Below are positions 1 to 7,778 of a stretch of 25,441 nt of DNA, one piece after another. The DNA comes from Ettlia oleoabundans (taxonomy: Eukaryota > Chlorophyta > Chlorophyceae > Chlamydomonadales), in contig JAAMXP010002151.1 of the NCBI GenBank assembly GCA_019693395.1, positions 1 through 25,441 of the forward strand, read 5' to 3'. Made by a program: the position numbers and the translations under genes. The notes under the pieces were generated by a model. It had not been told where the DNA came from. It saw only the letters and a list, made by a program, of their open reading frames with translations, and ran no database searches. Positions within the stretch are counted from its first letter, which is position 1; the number at the start of each line of letters is the position of its first letter.

Positions 1-51
1 ACCACCCACCCCGCGCCACACACGACGACCACCACCACCACCCAACCACAC

Positions 52-241
52 AGCATGCCTGCCGGGCAGGTAGGAGTCATCACAACATCACCCAGACCGC
101 CGCTGGCCATAGTGCCTTGCTGCCGCACCTGAGTGAACCAGCGGCGGAAGCTAGGGTCTGCATCAAACCGGTTGTAGAAGTCGCCATAGCTCTGGGTGTA
201 ATGGCGACGCGCGCCCATCGGGGTGGTGATCATAAACGAAC
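52..241 (-). CDS. Partial internal exon of an unidentified gene
   Basis: A minus-strand exon is suggested by a good acceptor (CTGTTTGCAG) just above position 241. It is followed by an open frame of about 60 codons with protein-like composition, including MITTPMGARRHYTQSYGDFY and then FNRFDADPSFRRWF in the same style. The frame stays open to the left, with no good GT donor before the low-complexity ACC repeat at the edge; a GC or weak GT donor near 52-60 is possible. I do not recognise the family. It could be a 3' exon of the membrane-protein gene to its right, but the splice phase to the last exon there (ending at 2210) does not fit directly, so the link is unproven. The other two frames close early, which supports this one. 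Confidence 0.4.
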
Positions 242-602
242 CTGCAAACAGAAAGATGATCGTTCCTTGTGAAGAACACTACCGGCTGCTTTGCTTACAA
301 AGGCAATGCCGGGTTTGCCATTAAGGGGCTCTGCTGCTGGGCGCATCCTGCAGTTGTGCCAACCGTTGTGGCAGGTCCGATACATTCGGTATGTTATGCA
401 ACCACCCATAGACACTGTTAGGCCTCAAGCGCCCCCCAGCGCTCTGGCGGCACGTGGCGACCAGCTGGCACAGAACTGGCCAGCGCACAGCGCACCTATG
501 GCCCGTTGTGCGCCACGTGACATCCGGATAGTGTCCGCTCCCGGGTCCCACGTGCTGCCGGGCACAGGCGCGTCCCGACTGGCTGTGTGCTCCCGGATGA
601 TC

Positions 603-638
603 TCATCCCGTGACCTGCAGCGGCAGGTCACGGGATGA
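603..638. repeat. Perfect inverted repeat, 16-bp arms, 4-nt loop
   Basis: The left arm TCATCCCGTGACCTGC (603-618) is exactly complementary to the right arm GCAGGTCACGGGATGA (623-638), with loop AGCG. It would form a strong stem-loop on either strand. No gene is assigned here; it may lie in an intron or intergenic DNA. Confidence 0.9.
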
Positions 639-810
639 TAAACAGCAACAGGTATTGCATTAAGAACGCTGTTGAGACAAGCACGGTGGCCGGCGCTGTT
701 GGGGGCTGTCCACAAGCAAGAAACTGCGGCGGTGCATTTCCACACCTCAATAAAGCATGTAATAGCGACAATCACGGATTGATCTTGTTTATCTTGTTTA
801 AAATGCTGAT

Positions 811-824
811 GCAGGCAGGCAGGG

Positions 825-867
<43 letters not shown>
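811..867. repeat. (GGCA)n microsatellite
   Basis: About 14 consecutive GGCA/CAGG units with one 1-base interruption near 823. Short related TGCC runs recur in the VTE4 intron near 9925-9958 and in a DUF6816 intron near 22779-22801, so this tetranucleotide is a recurrent simple repeat in this genome. Confidence 0.9.
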
Positions 868-2029
868 CAAGAGAGGCCAGACAAACTCACTGTCGGCTGC
901 GGCTGCCAGGGTGCGGGCGGCTGCGCCCCTCAAGATACCACTTCTGCAATTGCAACAGGAGGAGGGGGCAGCAAATTATGAAATGTGCACACCCCGGCGT
1001 ACCAGTTGTAGGCAGCAAGCAACAGCAGCCATCACGGCGTGATACAAGGGTGCGGGAAACAGCGCATCCTTGCTCTGATAAGGAGCGGGTCAGCAGCGCC
1101 ACTCAACAGCCTCAGATCGCCGCCGGAGGACCCCCAAACTGCCAGCACCCAGCTGAGGCACCTTGGCTCACAGCAGCGGCATAGCTTGCGCCGGCTTTCT
1201 ACTGTGCCGAACAGCAGCATGGCTCACAGAGGCTTTCTACTGCTTGCTAGGCTAGCAACACACCTCTAGACCGCTCTGTGAAGCGCACAGCACGAAGCGA
1301 ATGCCCTCTACAAGTGTTGACAGGGTGTCGGAGCCTTGTGGATTGCCGGCCTGCGCCAGCAGAAGCAACAGCCACATAGCAATTGCCAGCCCGGTTGATG
1401 GGTTAGGCAAGGCCTACGGCTAGAAGGCACTTGCAGTGCGCGCTTGCAAGCACGCAAACCATGTGAGCTCCTTTGGGAGCAATGCCCTGAGACAGGCAAT
1501 ACTGACTACCAAAGAGTGCGCCCCCATGCGAGAGGTAACACTGGGATGGATTAATGCAGAATGCCTGCCTGAAGGAAGGCCTGCTCACGCGGCCCCTCGC
1601 GCCTCACCACCTCCACAAATCCCAGAAACTGCAGCACGGGGAAGGCAGGAAAGCTGGTGAACAGGCGAAGACGAAGCTGCCGGAGCAGGAAGAGAGCGAC
1701 GTCCCTTGTACTGATAGCATGTCTCAGTAAAGACCAGGAACAGTTGGCGGCACACCATGCAGCCTATTGGAAGCAGCTGGCTCTACTGTCATGCAAACCC
1801 CCACACCGTAGTGTTGTATAGCAATAGCAGTCGCGTCACGGTGCGAATTGGGCAGTAAATGCTCACTTGTGCCACCGTGAACAACAGGTAGCGAATCTCC
1901 TCCGCACAATTCTCGCTGCTGCGCCGTTGCAGAGGCCACTCTGTGATCTGTTGGCATGCGGAGGTGGCAGCCAGCAGGGGATGAGTGGGAGCAAGAACGC
2001 AGCATTGCCCCATGGGGCCCCAGTTTCAA

Positions 2030-2190
2030 GCAGCCCAGCACTCAGCAGCACCCAGCAGCCCCAAGCCGCCCAGCACCCAGCAGCAACAAGCAGACCATGC
2101 TCCCGCTGCTCTACAGCAGCCCAGCACCCAGCACATACAAGCCGTCCAGTGGACGGAACCCACAAGCCGCCCAGAAACCAGCACCCACAA
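2030..2190. repeat. Degenerate CAGCACCCAGCA minisatellite
   Basis: Repeated variants of CAGCACCCAGCA and AAGCCGCCCAGC with irregular spacing. It lies immediately 3' of the minus-strand exon ending at 2210, so it is probably intronic. Open frames here are by-products of the repeat. Confidence 0.6.
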
Positions 2191-2209
2191 GCATCCCATC
2201 AGCCCCCAC

Positions 2210-3463
2210 CAGGTGCCACAGTCGCTGCTCCAGGTCGATGGCTGATTCCAGCAGCGGGCCACGGTACCGCGCTGTGACCCCCCGGATCTCCGCCAGCTGC
2301 TGCAGTGACAGCTTGCCACGCTCCAGCTGCAAGCACAGCATGCAGGCCAGCCGCATTACCTACCGGTTGTGTGGAGAAATGGATAAACTACACGTTCCGC
2401 TGCCGTCGCCGCACTACTACGGTTCACAGTGCTGGCTAAAATTATTGACAAACCGCACTCATGGTACCACGGTACTGCAGTGCCATTCTGTCCCCTACCT
2501 CCAGCTGCAGCTCTGCTCGCTTTTTTTCCTTCACCACGCCGCCCACCAGGTTGATACCCAGGCTGGCGGTAGCACATACTGCTGAGGCCAGCACCACAAC
2601 TTCAGGGCTGATCCCCATAGCCTGCAAACCAAACACCACCAACAGAAAACCGAAAAAAAAACTAATGACATGTGAACATTACAGCAGCAATCAGGACAGT
2701 ATTGTAGTGCATCGGCCCAGTGGATGGTCCCGGCGGCAGCGTGTCAGAAAAGAAGGTGCTGGATCGTATAGGATGGCATAGCCGGGAGAACTGGATGTTG
2801 GGTGCTGCCGCTGCTAGTGGCCTAATCAGTCACTCTTGCCGCAAGTCACTGCAGAGCGCCGGCGGGTTGGGAACTCACCGGAAGCACTTCAAAGCTCATC
2901 ATTTCTCCCAACACAGCAGCACGGATGACCTCAGCAGCGGCAAGCCTGCGAGTAGCGATACCAGCAGGCACAAAGAGCGCGTCAAGGCAGTGCAGCGGCG
3001 AGAAGCCCGGTGGCGGCACTGAACTGCGCACGGACAGCGGCCTCGCAATAATCATCGGCGGCTTCTGCTCTCACCTGCAGCCTCTGGCATTGCGCAAGCT
3101 GCTGCGCCGGCTCACGAAGCCCCAGTTGGGCGGCCGTAAGACAGTGTTGTCACACCAGCGTCCAGCCGGGCGGGAGTGCGGCTGCATCGTTGTGGGCAGT
3201 ATCAATACATTACGCCTGATCCAGCTACGGGTACTTCGGCACACAGTGCTCGTGCGGTCGAAAAATGCAGGCGCGCTGGAGTCTCCCAGCAGGGATTTCT
3301 TTTGGACCGTTTGTATTGCAAGAGATTACAGAATGCCAGCGCTCAGCAAAAACTGCCTGATAGCCTGCCTGAACAAGCGGGTCCACGTGGGCACCGTCAC
3401 TGCCGGCGGCATGATACGCTCTTCTGCCCTGCCGTGTGCCCAAAGCAATACATGCCACACCCC
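2210..3463 (-). CDS. Exons of an unidentified membrane-associated protein (possibly damaged)
   Basis: The best exons on the minus strand are 2499-2621 (41 codons, acceptor GGTTTGCAG, donor GAG|GTAGGG) and 2210-2326 (39 codons, acceptor TGCTTGCAG, donor CTG|GTGGGG). Both are phase 0 and join cleanly. The first has a hydrophobic segment (SPEVVVLASAVCATASLGI) and then basic KEKKR; the second reads RYRGPLLESAIDLEQRLW. An upstream exon ends at 2879 (FEVLP|GTGAGT) and is also phase 0. Further upstream, 3330-3463 reads IMPPAVTVPTWTRLFRQAI between a CAG acceptor and a GTAATC donor. Between about 2985 and 3200 the coding-like frame (TAAQLGLREPAQQLAQCQRL, then DDYCEAAVRAQFSAATGLLA) is closed by TGA at 3150-3152 and at 2982-2984, so that part is either disrupted or not resolved by me. 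It may belong to the same gene as 4097-6157. The family is not recognised. Confidence 0.5.
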
Positions 3464-4096
3464 CTGCTGCTGGCGCTATACACACACAGGAATTACTCGC
3501 AAGGGCACCAGGATGAGGTATGACCAAAGCCACATAAGTCACTGACAAACAGGGTGCTGTGCCCATCGCCATCCTGAGAAGCTGTTCAGCTAAAACCGTG
3601 GAGCATTCAGCAACAGCCTCCCCAAGCTGGGCTCAAGCACTTCTTGGCTCCAGTTCTTCTTCGTCCCACTTCAAACATTTTGTGAAGTTTGTACACGACA
3701 AAGCCTTTAAAAACCAAAGACTTGAGGAAACAGAGACAAGCAATTGAAGGAAGCAGGGCTCTCAAGAATGAAATGGCAGCAGCTTGAGTATTTAACCATG
3801 GGCAGGAAAAGAAAATCTGCTGGAAAAAAATGCCAGGATGTGAAAGGACAGCTACTGCAGAGTATAACTGCCTGGAAGTAAGAGGAGAACGGACTGAAGC
3901 GGAGAAATGGTGCAGTTGATGGGCAAGTAAAGGGGGCTTGATGACATAAAACTCCTGGGTCCTTTGTGTCGCAAGAGGGAACATGACAGCACGAAGGTTG
4001 TATCACATGTTGTATTAATCGATCATACAGCAGCAGCTGGCGCTGCTAGTGACACAGTTGCGGCCGCAGCAGCGCTGTCCATCACACCCAGCCTGC
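3464..4096. other. Stretch without a recognisable exon
   Basis: A/T-richer sequence with no convincing exon or RNA gene. The frames on the minus strand from 3600 to 4000 look like random sequence (for example FLFLPMVKYSS) and lack splice partners. It is probably an intron, or the spacer between two membrane-protein genes. Confidence 0.45.
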
Positions 4097-6157
4097 TCAG
4101 CTGCATGCCTTGCCCAAAGTTGCGGCACACAGCGCAGCCAGCAGCCAGCACAGGTCCAAGAGGATGAACCAGCCAACCATCTGCAGCTCAAATGGGCTGC
4201 CCTGCAGGAAGGCGTTTTCCAGTAGCCACTTCGCCAAGCGAGCTGTTCTACCCACTGCAGCCGTGCAACTTTCCAGGTTGTCCCTGCAGGAGGCCTCATG
4301 AGTCCTAACAGCAGGTGCACTGCCAGTGTGTACCGCTGGGCCAGCCGGGGCTGCCGCCCTGTTGTACCTGCCCCGCTGACAGTGCCACACAGCTTTGTAG
4401 TCGGAGCGTGCTACCAGGAATGTGGGCACCAACCAGCCGATGACGATCGGTGCAAACGCCACGGCGGCAGCGCAGCGGCACTGCTGGTCAGCGGTTGGGA
4501 AGTCGGGAGGCACGACGCCCAGCGTGCCGACCCTCATGATGGCATGGAAAATGGCGATTCGTTCCTGGGCCAATGGATTGTTCAGCAGCTGCACAGGGCC
4601 ACACAATAAAGCAGCAGGTTGGACCAGCGAAATGCATTGAGATAGGCGAAGGTTGGTTGGATGCCTGCAAACAGCCGGAGTAATTCTTGCTAGTAGCCCC
4701 TCTGCGCCACCAGTCGCGGCAACCAATGACCGAACAGACACAAACACAGCCAGACAATGGTCCCATTTCAAAGGTTTTTGTAGGCGCGTCAAAACATAAC
4801 AAGACAGCGGCGAGCGACCGCTGCACCCTATTCACACTCCATACTAACTCACCGCTTCAAGGCAGTGGTTCTTCAAAGGAGGCATGGCCCACAGCAGGCA
4901 CAGCGTGTGCACCGCCAGGTGAGCTGGAAGCGGGAGCGGCAGGAACACGCTGAAGAGGAACAGCTTCACAGATTGGCTGCCTGCACAATGATGTTTTGTA
5001 ATGAGTCAATTGCAAGGCATTATTGTTCCAACAGTCTGTTGCATGTGCAACAAAGCCACGTGCTACTCAGTGACTATAACAGCAACAGGCCAAGGCAAAC
5101 AGCTGCGTCAGGGCTGCGATTCCCTAAGCAACACCCCTCGATCACGCACGCAAAAGAACACGATGTGCAGCTGCTAAGTGATGCTGCTTTTCTTCTCATG
5201 CTTCAAATATTTCATGCGCGAATCAGCACCTGGCGCAGTTCCTATTGGTGTGATGCCAACTCAAGCTGCCAGGCATACAGGACTCACCCAGGATGAGGTG
5301 CACAACATCCACCAGGACTCCCAGCACTCCTGGCATCGGCAACTTGCGCATCAGGTTGGTGTGGATTGCCCGGTCGATGTCAAAGGACGAAAAGAGGGCG
5401 AGGCGGTAGGCGGCAACCACCCAGTGGCGCCAGCGGGGCTCGTAATCTGGCATGCAGGCAAATATGCCGACAGCGATTGACGACAGCAGGAACACCGCAG
5501 GCCCTGCATGATCCTTCCATGTGCTCTGCCCAGCCTCTCCTGTGACTGGAACCAGACGCACCCAGGCAATCAGCAGCATAAGGCAAATGCTCGCTGCAAA
5601 CCGCCGGTCATTTGCAGCCAGCGAGGCAGCGGCCGCTGGCGGCATGCCGGCGGCGGTCAGCTTCCAAGCAGTTGCCGCTACTTGTGCTGCAAAACGGGAA
5701 GGTGAGCATCACCGAGCGTCAGTGGTGGTCTCGACTGTGCCAGGGCTTAATCGTCCTGCCGCCGACTGAGCCGCACACTAGACGTACGGCATTGCATTCG
5801 ATTGACAGGAGGCCGCCCAAGGTTGGCCTGTTTCAGCAGCGGCAGCGCAAACACCCAGTTTTACTACCTTTACCACGGCGTCTTCAGCGTCTGTTAGTCT
5901 GCAAGTGAAACAACGGCAGCGCGCTAAACAGTAGAGGTTCGCCCTGGTTGGTACATCGTCACGTTTCCTTGTAGCTAAAAATTTCCGCGCTTTAGTGACG
6001 GTCCACGCTTCGGTCGGTAACTGTAACCAGCAGCGGCCGTACGCCGTAGTGCCAGGCTGCCGCCACAGCACACATGTGAGGAGAAAGGGTGCGCTTGTGA
6101 CTTCTTACCGACGGGTTGATCAATCACCAGCAGATGTACACATGTTATGTTTGCCAT
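4097..6157 (-). CDS. Putative multi-pass membrane protein, family unknown
   Basis: Proposed exon 1 is 6109-6157 (ATG; MANITCVHLLVIDQPV, donor GTAAGAAG). Exon 2 is 5288-5686 (acceptor TTTTGCAG, donor GTGAGT) and exon 3 is 4853-4980 (acceptor TTGTGCAG, donor GTGAGT). These join in perfect phase, giving 192 codons with hydrophobic segments such as FAASICLMLLIAWVRLVPV, GPAVFLLSSIAVGIFACM, LGVLVDVVHLILG and VKLFLFSVFLPLPL. Downstream, 4540-4665 and 4097-4540 clearly hold more coding sequence (IQPTFAYLNAFRWSNLLLY; ERIAIFHAIMRVGTLGV; FAPIVIGWLVPTFLVARS), ending with LQMVGWFILLDLCWLLAALC and a stop at 4097. However, these pieces lie in alternating frames that I could not reconcile with introns. It is either a decaying copy, an assembly with small indels, or a model with introns I missed. 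Confidence 0.5.
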
Positions 6158-6222
6158 GACAAAAGCGTTTCAGGCTGCCTAACTGCCGGCGGCTGATAAA
6201 TTGGCTTCAAGCGGCAGGGTGC

Positions 6223-6891
6223 CTAGGATCCCGCCGCACGGCACACTGCCTTGTGCCAATAGCGCCAGTCAAGGTTCTGGCAGTCGGCGCCGCAGTACGC
6301 CACCTGCTTGCAACCGGAGCATTGCTTGAAAGAATTGCCCTCACTCCAGGCGGTGACGCCACAGCAGGTACAGCAGGCACGTGGTGACGGTGCTCCTGAC
6401 GTCTCCACCATCTGCTGATTGGCTCCCAAACACTTTGTGGGCTCCAGCATCAAGCACCGGATGCTTTTACCAATCGACTGGCTCAACCTGCAGGGTTTAA
6501 GGGCAACAGCACCTCTTACTCAGTGGGCAACACTTCAGCAGGGCTACACTGATATCTGCATGAGTTGTGCAGCGGTTGCGGCAGTGCTTACAGAGCTCAC
6601 AACGTGCCTGGCCAGAAGAGTCATACCTGAGCCCACTGCAGATATTGTGCTTTGCAACACCAGCCAGCAACAGAATGGATGGCTGAACTCAACTCTGTAT
6701 TGGTGGTATTCTATACCCCCGTGTCCCTAGTGCCGAGCAACATGTGCCTGCACTTACCCGAAAAATTGAAAAGGTGAGCGCCATTGGCGTGCACAAAAGG
6801 CCGCGTCTGGGGGTCATCAAAAAGCTGCATCAGCCTCTGCATCATTCTGCGGCAGCAGGCAATGCCCACCAGCAGGGCTTGGGGTGAGCAG
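6223..6891 (-). CDS. MYND-type zinc finger protein, C-terminal exons
   Basis: The terminal exon (6223 to about 6487, acceptor ACCCTGCAG) ends in a complete MYND zinc finger: a CCTCC cluster supplying the first CxxC pair, then CSGC, then VAYCGADCQ, W, HK and a final C just before the TAG. MYND domains are zinc-binding protein-interaction modules, usually at one end of larger proteins, and are abundant in green algae. A second exon, 6758 to about 6891, is supported by the donor CGG|GTAAGTG and the coding-like sequence CRRMMQRLMQLFDDPQTRPF. The phases of the two exons do not join directly, so a small exon between them is probably missing from my model. I could not find the start, and the 31-bp repeat array lies directly upstream. 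The stop is only about 65 bp from the ATG of the next minus-strand gene. Confidence 0.75.
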
Positions 6892-6920
6892 CTGTTGATG
6901 TATGTTACATAACCCCGCTA

Positions 6921-6966
6921 CTTAGGCCCTACTGGACCTGGGCAGGGCAGCCGTACTGGCCGACTC
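6921..6966 (+). repeat. Dispersed 46-bp repeat, copy A
   Basis: CTTAGGCC...TGGACCTGGG...AGGGCAGCC matches 19979-20024 at 37 of 46 positions without gaps by my alignment. Both copies are on the plus strand and both are preceded by TGTTACA. It is probably a fragment of a mobile or SINE-like element. Confidence 0.6.
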
Positions 6967-7086
6967 ATAACCTTGCATGCGGGTATAGCCGGCAGCCAAG
7001 GGACAATGGAGCAAGGCATTGCAATAGTCGCAAAGAACACCAGACCTGCAACGTTATTTGTAGACACCAGAAAATGCCCCGCCGCA

Positions 7087-7435
7087 AGCAGTGTGCAGCA
7101 GCGGGGGGCGCGGCGACAGCAGAGTGCAGCAGCAGAAGCCCTGGCGACAGCAGCAGGAGCCTTGATGACAACCCTGTTCGGCAATATAGGCAATGCTGCC
7201 AGCAATGTGCAGAAGACTTAGTTACTCCGCCTGCCATGTGCAGCAGAATAACCCATGCCGCCAGCAATGTGCAGGCAGAGCCCTGCAAACAGCAATGTGC
7301 AGGCAGAATAAGCCTGCTGCCAGCAATGTGCAGCAGCAAAAGCCTCGATGACAGCAATGTGCAGCCATTGAAACCATGCCACCAGCAATGTGCAGAAGCA
7401 GCAGCAGCAGGAGCATTTGACGCAGCAATGTGCCG
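7087..7435. repeat. 31-bp-period array with AGCAATGTGCAG core
   Basis: The 12-base core AGCAATGTGCAG, or a close variant, occurs at 7087, 7118, 7149 (weak), 7201, 7232 (partial), 7263, 7291, 7322, 7352, 7383 and 7424 (variant). Steps are mostly 28-31 bp. The 16-19-base spacers are less conserved but share pieces such as AGAATAA and GCCTCGATGA. The period is not a multiple of three and every frame is interrupted, so it is not a protein repeat. It lies beyond the 3' end of VTE4 and near the unresolved 5' part of the MYND gene. Confidence 0.85.
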
Positions 7436-7485
7436 CAGGTAATGCCCTGATGACGGCAACTTTGGCACCAGGTTTTGCGTGGGAT

Positions 7486-7490
7486 TTACA
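7486..7490 (-). terminator. Candidate polyadenylation motif TGTAA for VTE4
   Basis: TGTAA, the usual green-algal polyadenylation signal, occurs on the minus strand about 290 nt beyond the VTE4 stop codon. No closer copy was noticed. Confidence 0.4.
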
Positions 7491-7778
7491 CAAGGGGATA
7501 TGTCACACGAGCATGAGGAGGTGCAAAAGAATATGGCACATAGTGACACATAGCGGCAGATACTATGAAAGGGGGGGGGGCAGTTGCATATAGCAGCTTA
7601 TAAATTAGCAGCATTGACAATGCTTGGATTGGAAGCAGCTTGATTCGCGCGTCTTGCTTGCCGCAGCATGGGACAGAGGCAACATAGGATACGTCACTTC
7701 AATTGTAGGCTGAAATTTCAGCGTCTTCTTGTGTCACAGCTGACGTCTGCTGAAGAGGGGTTCCAGCTAGCCGCATCT

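Larger units (their letters stand above)
242..2209. other. Long stretch without a recognisable gene
   Basis: About 2 kb in which I see no convincing exon on either strand. The open frames are short, rich in simple sequence and lack paired splice sites. It contains a perfect hairpin (603-638), a GGCA microsatellite (about 811-867) and a CAGCACCCAGCA-like low-complexity tract (about 2030-2190). It may be a long intron of the minus-strand gene flanking it on both sides, or intergenic DNA. Confidence 0.5.
6892..7778. other. VTE4-MYND interval, dominated by repeats
   Basis: No exon could be supported here. The interval holds a copy of a dispersed 46-bp repeat (6921-6966), a 31-bp-period array (7087-7435), a G10-type run near 7569 and the probable VTE4 polyadenylation motif. 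Cysteine- and histidine-rich frames on the minus strand are translations of the array, not a protein. A 5' exon of the MYND gene may hide here. Confidence 0.5.

Noticed and set aside
1..60. Tandem CCACCACCA at the left edge as coding Pro/Thr repeat
   Set aside because: Simple trinucleotide sequence in the probable intron next to the edge exon; no supporting frame.
2030..2190. Pro/Gln/Ser-rich protein on the plus strand
   Set aside because: Produced by the CAGCACCCAGCA minisatellite; adjacent real exons lie on the minus strand.
7087..7435. CRISPR-like array (regular repeats with variable spacers)
   Set aside because: The core is only 12 bp, spacers resemble each other, spacing varies, no cas genes are present and the genes around it are eukaryotic with introns.
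6965..7549. 194-residue Cys/His-rich open frame on the minus strand
   Set aside because: It is a translation of the 31-bp array and flanking simple sequence; the composition follows the repeat and there is no domain spacing.
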